Positions 10,371 to 22,572 of a stretch of 64,000 bases of DNA are shown piece after piece. The stretch comes from Cherax quadricarinatus. Its lineage: Eukaryota; Arthropoda; Malacostraca; Decapoda; Parastacidae. The stretch's first letter is position 1. Each line of letters begins with the position of its first letter. The notes beneath the pieces were generated by a model. That model saw only the letters and a list, made by a program, of their open reading frames with translations, was not told the DNA's origin and searched no databases. The stretch spans positions 1,075,281-1,139,280 of the forward strand of contig NC_091322.1 in the NCBI RefSeq assembly GCF_038502225.1. Direction: 5' to 3'. A program made the translations under genes and the position numbers.

Positions 10371-11122
10371 GTATGTCGTTACTATGTCCCCCCTATCTCT
10401 CCTGTCCTCCAGTGTCGTCAGGTTGATTTCCCTTAACCTCTCCTCGTAGGACATACCTCTTAGCTCTGGGACTAGTCTTGTTGCAAACCTTTGCACTTTC
10501 TCTAGTTTCTTTACGTGCTTGGCTAGGTGTGGGTTCCAAACTGGTGCCGCATACTCCAATATGGGCCTAACGTACACGGTGTACAGGGTCCTGAACGATT
10601 CCTTATTTAGATGTCGGAATGCTGTTCTGAGGTTTGATAGGCGCCCATATGCTGCAGCAGTTATTTGGTTGATGTGCGCTTCAGATGTGCCTGGTGTTAT
10701 ACTCACCCCAAGATATTTTTCCTTGAGTGAGGTTTGTAGTCTCTGGCCCCCCTGGACTGTACTCCGTCTGTGGTCGTCTTTGCCCTTTCCCAATCTTCAT
10801 GACTACTCTTGGTGAGATTGAACTCCAGGAGCCAATTGCTGGACCAGGTCTGCAGCCTGTCCAGATCCCTTTGTAGTTTTGCCTGGTCTTCGATCGAATG
10901 AATTCTTCTCATTAACTTCACGTCATCTGCAAACAGGGACACCTCGGAGTCTATTCCTTCCGTCATGTCGTTCACAAATACCAGAAACAGCACTGGTCCT
11001 AGGATTGACCCCTGTGGGACTCCGCTGGTCACAGGTGCCCACTCTGACACCTCGCCACGTACCATGACTCGCTGCTGTCTTCCTGACAAGTATTCCCTGA
11101 TCCATTGTAGTGCCTTCGCTGT
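10371..11122 (-). pseudogene. LINE B, 5' part (reverse transcriptase)
   Basis: The minus-strand RT begins at about TAKALQWIREYLSGRQQRV and carries VTSGVPQGSILGPVLFLVF and FADD (10923-10934). After a frameshift near 10800-10810 it continues with LKEKYLGVSITPGTSEAHI, RPILEYAAPVWNPH and RRDRGDIVTTY. The RT fingers and the endonuclease are missing. The 5' boundary coincides with the fold-back element at 11123. The coding sequence continues at 7714 on the far side of LINE A copy 2. It resembles CR1-clade RTs but is clearly distinct from the CR1 at 22573-25518. Confidence 0.88.
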
Positions 11123-11247
11123 TATAAAGGGTCTAGACCACATCTCACTATCACATCCCACAACAAAGCAACACTTCTTATGAGTCGCACGTCAGGTGTT
11201 GCTTTGTTGTGGGATGTGATAGTGAGGTGTAGTCTAAACCCTTTATA
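11123..11247. repeat. Near-perfect fold-back element (about 50-bp arms)
   Basis: The left arm at 11123-11174 (including CTCACTATCACATCCCACAA) is repeated inverted at 11195-11247, with only a few mismatches and a spacer of about 20 bases. The ends read ATAAAGGG and CCCTTTATAT, so a TA-type target duplication is possible. It may be a small MITE or paired transposon ends. It contains no coding sequence. Confidence 0.8.
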
Positions 11248-11347
11248 TGCCTTCCTCTGATGCATTACTTTTATTGTTCCTTGATAATGTGAGTAGTCAC
11301 GAGTGCGCTTGGAATTTCTCTGATCTTTCACAGTGGTTGTTTTGCAT

Positions 11348-14070
<2,723 letters not shown>

Positions 14071-15962
14071 GGAGTTTAAAGCTATTAGTGAAATTGAAAG
14101 AAATTCGAAATATTTCTTTTCATATGCCAAAAACAAGGCAAATACCACATCTAGTATCGGGACCTTACTCAGACAGGATGGGACTTACACAGATGACAAC
14201 AAGGATATGAGAAATACTGAAATCCCAGTATGACTCTGTGTTTAGTGAATGAGCCTCAAAACTCCATAAATGTATGCCAGATTTCCGACATCACCCTAAC
14301 TCCGATAGACTTTGAAAAAGCCATTGACAACATGCCCATGCAGTCAGCCCCGGGCCCAGACTCGTGGAACTCTGTGTTCATTATGAACTGCAAGAAACCC
14401 CTCTCACGTGCCCTAAGTACACTCTGGAGGAGGAGCTTGGACATGGGTGAAATTCCACAGTCACTTAAAACAACGGATATAACCCCACTCCATAAAGGTG
14501 GCAGCAAAGCATTAGCTAAGAACTATAGACCAATAGCTCTGATGTCCCACATCATAAAAATCTTTGAAAGAGTGCTAAGAAGCAGGATTGCAAATCACCT
14601 GGATTCCCAAAAACTGCACAATCCAGGGCAACATGGGTTCAGGGAAGGTCGCTCCTGCCTCTCACGACTACTGGATCACTATGATATGGCCTTGGATGCG
14701 CTGGAAGAAAACCAGAATGCAGATGTAATATACACAGACTTTGCAAAAGCGTTTGACAAATGCGATCATGGCGTAATATTGCACAAAATACGTGCTAAAG
14801 GAATAACTGGGAAAGTGGGGAGATGGATCTTCAACTTCCTAACAAATCGAACACAAAGAGTAGTGGTCAACAGAGTTAAATCGGAGGCTGCCATAGTAAA
14901 GAGCTCTGTTCCACAAGGCACAGTACTCGCCCCCATCCTATTCCTCATCCTCATATCAGACATAGACAGAGATATACACCATAGCAACGTATCATCCTTT
15001 GCAGATGATATTAGGATCTGCACGAGACTGTCATCTATTGAGGACGCGGTTAACCTCCAAGAAGATATGAACAAAGTTTTCCAGTGGGCAACGGAAAACA
15101 ATATGATGTTCATTGAGGACAAATTCCAACTCCTCCGTTATGGAAAACTGGAGGAGATAATAACTAGAACAGAGTATACTACAAACTCTGGCCATACAAT
15201 AGAGCGGAAAAATAATGTAAGGGACCTGGGAGTAGTAATGTCTGAGGATCTCACTTTCAAGGATCACAACAGTGCCACGATCACAAGAGCAAAGAAAATG
15301 ATAGGATGGATAATGAGAACGTTCAAAACGAGAGATACCAAGCCAATGATGATCCTTTTCAAATCACTTGTTCTCTCTAGGCTGGAATACTGCTGTACAT
15401 TAACATCTCCATTCAAAGCAGGTGAAATCGCAGATCTAGAGAATGTACAGAGATCCTTTACTGCACGTATAAGTTCTGTCAAGCACCTTAACTACTGGGA
15501 ACGCTTGGAAGCACCTGACTTGTACTCGTTGGAATGCAGGAGAGAGAGATATATCATAATCTACACTTGGAAAATTCTGGAAGGAATGGTTCCGAATCCG
15601 CACACAGAAATCACTCCTACGAAAGTAAAAGACTGGGCAGGCGATGCAAAATACCCCCAATTAAAAGTAGGGGTGCCATTGGTACACTAAGAGAAAACAC
15701 GTAAGTGTCTGGGGCCCAAGACTGTTCAACAGCCTCCCACCAAGCATAAGGGGAATTACCAGTAAACCCCTGGCTGCCTTCAAGAGAGAGCTGGACAGAT
15801 ACCTAAAGTCAGTGCCGGATCAGCCGGGCTGTGGTTCGTACATTGGACTGCGTGCGACCAGCAGTAACAGCCTGGTTGATCAGGCCCTGATCCACCGGAA
15901 GGCCTGCTCGTGGACCGGGCCGCGGGGGCGTTGATCCCCGGAATAACTTCCAGGTAACCAGG
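14071..15962 (+). pseudogene. LINE A copy 3, nested insertion
   Basis: A 5'-truncated LINE A starting in the linker before the RT (FKAISEIERNSKYFF). It keeps APGPDSWNSVF, TDFAKAFDKCDHG, SSVPQGTVLAPILF, a catalytic FADD (near 14998-15009) followed by I where copy 2 has T, and the C-terminal domain. Compared with copy 2 it has a deletion of about 47 bp near 14250, flanked by a short TGAA repeat; a 2-bp loss just before that; and a 1-bp loss near 15616 that throws the C-terminus out of frame. It ends with the usual tail and AACTTCCAGGTAACCAGG. It is inserted antisense into REL-LINE copy A. Confidence 0.9.
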
Positions 15963-16353
<391 letters not shown>

Positions 16354-16440
16354 TGGTCCAAAACTCATCTCATGTAAAGAATATTCTGAGGAGATATAGT
16401 TGAAATGTGAAGCTTGAGGTGATGCTACGAGGGAAAGTGT

Positions 16441-16800
16441 GAGGGTGGTGTTGAGGGTGTGAGGGATGGTAGTGAGGTGAAGGGTGGTAGTGAGGTTGTG
16501 AGGGGTGGTAGTGAGGGTGTGAAGGGTAGTAGTGAGGTTGTGAGGGGTGGTAGTGAGGTTGTGAGTGGTAGTGGTGAGGGTGTGAGGGGTGACAGTAAGA
16601 ATGTGAGTGGTGGTAGTGAGGGTGTAAGGTGTGGTAGGGAAGGTGTGAGTGGTGGTAGTGAGGGTTTGAGGGTTGGTAGTGAGGGTGTGATGGGTGGTAG
16701 TGAGGGTGTGAGGGGTGGTAGTGAGGGTGTGAGGGGTGGTAGTTAGGGTGTGAGGGGTGGTAGTGAGGGTGTGAGGGGTGGTAGTGAGGGGCGGTAGTGA
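16441..16800. repeat. 21-bp G-rich minisatellite
   Basis: About 17 imperfect tandem units of GTGAGGGGTGGTAGTGAGGG(T). The plus strand is almost free of C and has many GGG runs, so G-quadruplex or R-loop formation is conceivable. The open frame through it (EGVRGGS) is a by-product of the 21-bp unit. Confidence 0.9.
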
Positions 16801-16849
16801 GAGGGAGGGAGGGTCGGTCAGTTCACCTTGGCTTATGTGTTGCTGGTCA

Positions 16850-17460
16850 CGCTGCCTCCCTCCCTTCCTTCCTCCCTCTCCTCAAACTCCACCTTCTTCT
16901 CCTTCCTTTTACTTCTAGACTCACTACCTCCTTCCATCTCTCTCCCTCCCTTCCTTCCTCCTGCGTCCCGCCCACCTCCGCCCACTTTACTAGTATTGCT
17001 TCTCCTTGGCTGTTGTTTTTCTCTCCATAGTGCTATCTCTCTCACTTCTTTCTTTCTTTACTTCTCCTTCTCTCTTATCCTAGTTTCTTCCCTCCCTCCA
17101 GCAGCCTCCCTGATCCATTTCTTCCTTCCTTTTATCCCTGGTCCACCCTCCTGGTTTTCAGTCATTTCGTTTCCTCTGAGACCCTTTACCACTTCTCTGT
17201 CTGTCTTGTGTCCTTGTTGTATTTACCTAGTTCACTTCTCTTTTCCCTCGTCCACTCATTTTCCTTCCGTCTTTGTCCTTACCCTGGATGCTCCGTGAGT
17301 GCCCTTCCACTCCGCCCCTCCTAGACCCTTCCCTACCCAGCCACTACCATTACTTCCCTCCCTCCTTCCTTCCCTCCCCTCTCTCCCCCTCCTTCAACTC
17401 TCCTACTCTCTCTGGTTCTTCCCTTCCTTTCTAACATGTCCTACACTCCTCCTAAATTAT
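16850..17460. other. Polypyrimidine-rich stretch, no gene
   Basis: About 600 bases dominated by C and T (CCCTCCCTTCCTTCC-type runs). It follows directly on the G-rich minisatellite, so the strand composition flips. No domain is visible in any frame. Confidence 0.75.
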
Positions 17461-17560
17461 TCATCCTCTTAGAAACTAAGGATAAGATCTAGATCACAAA
17501 TGTATTAAAATATTACAAAAAAAAAAAACCTTAACTTTTATATAAAGTTGAAATACATGA

Positions 17561-20058
17561 AGCAGGTGTTTGTGGTCATACAGGTGTTGTAGATGACGCA
17601 GGTGTTTGTGGTCATACAGGTGTTGAAGATGACGCAGGTGCTTGTGGTCATACAGGTGTGAAAGATGTCACAGGTTTTATGGTCATACAGGTGTGGTAGA
17701 TGACAGGTGTTTATGGTCATACAGGTGTTGTAGATGACGCAGGTGTTTGTGATCATACAGGCGTTGTAGATGACGCAGGTGTTTGTGGTCATACAGGTGT
17801 TGTAGATGACGCAGGTGTTTGTGATCATACAGGCGTTGTAGATGACGCAGGTGTTTGTGGTCATACATGTGTTGTAGATGACGCAGGTGTTTGTGATCAT
17901 ACAGGTGTTGTAGATGACGCAGGTGTTTGTGGTCATACAGGTGTTGTAGATGACGCAGGTGTTTGATCATACAGGTGTTGTAGATGACGCAGGTGTTTGT
18001 GGTCATACAGGTGTTGTAGATGACGCAGGTGTTTGTGGTCATACAGGTGTTGTAGATGACGCAGGTGTTTGTGGTCATACAGGTGTTATAGATGACGCAG
18101 GTGTTTGTGGTCATACAGGTGTTGTAGATGACGCAGGTGTTTGTGGTCATACAGGTGTTGTAGATGACGCAGGTGTTTGTGGTCATACAGGTGTTGTAGA
18201 TGACGCAGGTGTTTGTGGTCATACAGGTGTTGTAGATGACGCAGGTGTTTGTGGTCATACAGGTGTTGTAGATGACGCAGGTGTTTGTGGTCATACAGGT
18301 GTTGTAGATGACGCAGGTGTTTGTGGTCATACAGGTGTTGTAGATGACGCAGGTGTTTGTGGTCATACAGGTGTTGTAGATGACGCAGGTGTTTGTGGTC
18401 ATACACGCAGGTGTTTGTGATCATACAGGTGTTGTAGATGACGCAGGTGTTTGTGATCATACAGGTGTTGTAGATGACGCAGGTGTTTGTGGTCATACAG
18501 GTGTTGTAGATGACGCAGGTGTTTGTGGTAATACAGGTGTTGTAGATGACGCAGGTGTTTGTGATCATACAGGTGTTGTAGATGATGCAGGTGTTTGTGG
18601 TCATACAGGTGTTGTAGATGACGCAGGTGTTTGTGGTCATACAGGTGTTGTAGATGACGCAGGTGTTTGTGGTCATACAGGTGTTGTAGATGACGCAGGT
18701 GTTTGTGGTCATACAGGTGTTGTAGATGCCGCAGGTGTTTGTGGTCATACAGGTGTTGTAGATGACGCAGGTGTTTGTGATCATACAGGTGGTGTAGATG
18801 ACGCAGGTGTTTGTGGTCATACAGGTGTTGTAGATGACGCAGGTGTTTGTGGTCATACAGGTGTTGTAGATGACGCAGGTGTTTGTGGTCATACAGGTGT
18901 TGTAGATGACGCAGGTGTTTGTGGTCATACAGGTGTTGTAGATGACGCAGGTGTTTGTGGTCATACAGGTGTTGTAGATGACGCAGGTGTTTGTGGTCAT
19001 ACAGGTGTTGTAGATGACGCAGGTTTTTGTGGTCGTACAGGTGTTGTAGATGACGCAGGTGTTTGTGGTCATACAGGTGTTGTAGATGACGCAGGTATTT
19101 GTGGTCATACAGGTGTTGTAGATGACGCAGGTGTTTGTGATCATACAGGTGTTGTAGATGACGCAGGTGTTTGTGGTCATACAGGTGTTGTAGATGACGC
19201 AGGTGTTTGTGGTCATACAGGTGTTGTAGATGACGCAGGTGTTTGTGGTCATACAGGTGTTGTAGATGACGCAGGTGTTTGTGATCATACAGGTGTTGTA
19301 GATGACGTAGGTGTTTGTGATCATACAGGTGTTGTAGATGACGTAGGTGTTTGTGATCATACAGGTGTTGTAGATGACGCAGGTGTTTGTGATCGTACAG
19401 GTGTTGTAGATGACGTAGGTGTTTGTGATCATACAGGTGTTGTAGATGACGTAGGTGTTTGTGATCATACAGGTGTTGTAGATGACGTAGGTGTTTGTGA
19501 TCATACAGGTGTTGTAGATGACGCAGGTGTTTGTGATCATACAGGTGTTGTAGATGACGCAGGTGTTTGTGATCATACAGGTGTTGTAGATGACGCAGGT
19601 GTTTGTGGTCATACAGGTGTTGTAGATGACGCAGGTGTTTGTGATCATACAGGTGTTGTAGATGACGCAGGTGTTTGTGATCATACAGGTGTTGTAGATG
19701 ACGCAGGTGTTTGTGGTCATACAGGTGTTGTAGATGACGCAGGTGTTTGTGATCATACAGGTGTTGTAGATGACGCAGGTGTTTGTGATCATACAGGTGT
19801 TGTAGATGACGCAGGTGTTTGTGATCATACAGGTGTTGTAGATGACGCAGGTGTTTGTGGTCATACAGGTGTTGTAGATGACGCAGGTGTTTGTGATCAT
19901 ACAGGTGGTGTAGATGACGCAGGTGTTTGTGATCATACAGGTGTTGTAGATGACGCAGGTGTTTGTGATCATACAGGTGTTGTAGATGACGCAGGTGTTT
20001 GTGATCATACAGGTGTTGTAGATGACGCAGGTGTTTGTGGTCATACAGGTGTGATAGA
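17561..20058. repeat. 36-bp satellite
   Basis: About 69 units, each built from GTGTTTGTGGTCATACAG followed by GTGTTGTAGATGACGCAG. The main variants are GGTCAT versus GATCAT and GACGCAGG versus GACGTAGG. The left two-thirds is mostly GGTCAT. GATCAT is frequent in the right third, and the GTAGG variant clusters at 19300-19510, showing local spreading of variants. The first few units (17561-17700) are the most diverged. Open frames of up to about 650 codons exist on both strands because 36 is a multiple of three; they are not genes. Confidence 0.97.
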
Positions 20059-20084
20059 TGAAACCAGTTTATGGACAGCTATTC

Positions 20085-21200
20085 CTTTACCTTTGATATA
20101 CGTCTGAAAGCTTTCAAGAGTTTTCTTACTGTCGCAGCCCAACCCCGTGCCAGGCTTGTTTGGCCTTTGTCTGATCAACCAGGCCGTTACTGCTGGTATC
20201 CCGTTGGCCTACGTATCCATCGCAACCCGGTTGATCTGGCACTTGGTGGAGGTATATATATGTCTAAATTTATTTTGACAACTTTTTCCGGCAATATTTG
20301 TGATATCTTGTGGCAGTGTTAAACAGTCTGGGTCCCCACAATGTTGAAACAGTGTTCTCTTATACATTATTATGTGTCTCTCTCTCTTCTACTCCATTAA
20401 GTACAGTATAGTAATTTAAATGTTTTATTGGCTTCATGCAGGCCATAAATGATCCCTGTATTTATTGCAGCTCTGATATCTCTCCTGCCGTGAACAGGGC
20501 CATCAACACCGAGTATTACTCAAAGCGAGAGAACACAAGTGATTTAAAAAGCATCTCCATCGACACTGTTTCCTTGTTTTAAAAGTTCTCATTATCCTCC
20601 CCATCATTTTCCTGGCTTTCACAATATTTGACTTTTTGTATTTTTTGAAAGATCAGCTTACAATATTATACCCAGATCTCTTACATATTCCTTTCATTGT
20701 GTTTGATCTTTTTGCAGTTTGTATATCTCTCTTGAGTTCTTCATTCTTTCCATATCTAAGTAGTTGGAACTTGTCAATATGAACGTCATGTTATATCTTG
20801 CAAATTTTTAGCATCCTCTGCCATTTTAGTTTTCTTCCAACTCCTCCGCAATTCTGTCATAATGGTTTAGTAGTTGTGACAAGCATGATCTTCCTGCTCT
20901 ACATCCATGTTGGTTTGGGTTGTGTAGGTTATTCTGCTCCATAAAATTTGTAATTTATCAGCTTATCACTCTCTCAAAGACTTTTATGATGTGGTATGTT
21001 AGGGCTGCTGGTCTGTAATTTTTTGGCTAGTGTGCTACTGTCTCATTTATGCAGAGGAGCAATGGCCGCACTCTTAAGGCCTCTGGTATTTCGCCTATAT
21101 CAAACTCTTCGTCCAAAGACCACTGAGTGCTCGTGCTAGTGGAGTTTTGCATTTTCTTTTTATATAAATACGGAATTGTATAAATCCTGTCCAGGGTCTT
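20085..21200 (-). pseudogene. LINE D: heavily decayed ORF2
   Basis: The minus-strand C-terminal end reads DQPGCDGYVGQRDTSSNGLV (about 20250-20170), like the fragment at 40241-40690. Further upstream, with many stops, are traces of the thumb and, near 21040-20960, NYRPAALTYHIIKVFERVI, equivalent to NYKPIALTSHIIKIFERVL in LINE A. The order is right for one element with RT fingers at about 21040 and tail at 20085. It has too many disruptions to count. It abuts the 36-bp satellite. Confidence 0.72.
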
Positions 21201-21714
21201 CATGAGTGGCCATGTTGTTTATTTCTTTTTTTTTCGAATTCTTCCAGATTTGTACTGTAATGTTATATGTATGACCTTCAGTGGTAACGAAAATAATTCT
21301 GCATGCTCCTCCCTGCTTTTGTGTAATGGACTGTTGAACATTGATTCATATTATTCTTTTAGAATTTTGCTCATTTCTTTCTCATTATCTACACCTCATA
21401 CACTTCTACACCTTATATACTTCTTGGGCACTCCATAAAATTTTTGGACATTTCCCAACCCCTAAATCCCCCACTAACCCTCCCCCTTACACCCTTACCT
21501 GACCAGCATCCCTGGGCAGGACCCCAGGGATTACACCCTCGCCGACTAAGGGTAGTTTAACGCCTTACAGCTAGTAATGACAGTGGGGAGACGATTGCTG
21601 GTGGTCAGAGTGGGACCGAGAGAGGATGGACAGGTGAATAGGTGATAGGTTAGATGGTTGGTGGATTATGGATGGATGGATGGACGGTATACGTGGTGGA
21701 TTGTTGGATGAATG

Positions 21715-21800
21715 AGCCTACCTACCTGGTGTCTACCTGTTCATTGTTTTGCGGATTATAGTTACTGCGGCCTAATCTCAGACTAGGCCTACCGCTTGAA
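21715..21800 (-). mobile_element. LINE 3' tail fragment
   Basis: The minus strand carries TAGGCCTAGTCTGAGATTAG and a terminal ACACCAGGTAGG, a degraded version of the GGCCTGGTC...GACC tail seen in LINE A. Confidence 0.6.
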
Positions 21801-21955
21801 AGGGTTCTGGGAAGATGGTGCGACAACTGCTGTGACCAGTATGTAGACAGATAAATATATTTATGGTCAGAAAGATTGAGGTCCTACGTGAGAAAGTTGT
21901 TTGATGGATAGATGGATTTATAGCTGTGTTGGAGTGACTAGATGAAGATACAGGA

Positions 21956-22190
21956 GTTGTTGTTGTTGTTGCTTCTGCAACTACTGCTGCTTCTGCTGCT
22001 GCTGCCGTCGCCGCTGTTGCTGCTGCTGCTGCAGCCGCCGCTGCTGCTGCAGCTGCCGTCGCCGCTGTTGCTGCTGCTACTGCTGCATTTTCTACTTCTG
22101 CTACTACTGTTACTTTTACAACAACTGCTACCACCACCACTACTAACACTGCTACTACAACAACTACTACTACTAATAATAATAAGTAGG
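21956..22190. repeat. Imperfect CTG/TTG/CTA trinucleotide array
   Basis: About 230 bases of triplet repeats, TTG and CTG grading into CTA, ACT and AAT. Poly-L, poly-A or poly-S peptides appear in different frames and strands; none is credible as a protein. Confidence 0.92.
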
Positions 22191-22391
22191 TGTATTACGG
22201 TGGCTGGAGATGTAAGATAGTTATCCCGGCGCTCTGTAGGTCCTCCCGCCTCTAACTTCATACATGCAAAAATAATAGTGTAGGTGGTGGTAATATTCTC
22301 ATTTAGTAGAATGTGTATGTGTGTATGTATGCATGTATATATACACGCTTCTGCGTATACATGCATATGTGTATGTATGTGTTTCTGGCTA

Positions 22392-22572
22392 TAAGAAGAA
22401 GAAGAAGAACATAAGAACGAAGGAACACTGCAGAAGGCCTACTGGCCCATGCGAGGCAGGTCCAAGTCCCTACCGGCTTAAGCCAATGCACCCAACCTAG
22501 TCAGGTCAGGTCACATTGACTTAAGGGAGGAACACGGCAACCGACCTGTTAGCACAAGCTATCAGGTCTAAC
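22392..22572 (-). mobile_element. CR1 element 3' UTR and TTC-rich tail
   Basis: Following the ORF2 stop on the minus strand, a UTR of about 180 bases includes GGGCCAGTAGGCCTTCTGCA. It ends in GTTCTTATGTTCTTC with extra TTC repeats. A second copy of this end lies at 27350-27440. The short TTCTTATG-like unit recalls the 8-bp terminal repeats of vertebrate CR1. Confidence 0.8.

Noticed and set aside
18086..20107. 575- and 652-codon frames with TGVVDDAGVCGH or TTNTCVIYNTCM repeats
   Set aside because: Both strands are open across the same 36-bp array, as arithmetic predicts; no unique domain flanks them.
21778..22366. Poly-Ala, poly-Ser or poly-Leu proteins
   Set aside because: Different frames of one triplet microsatellite.
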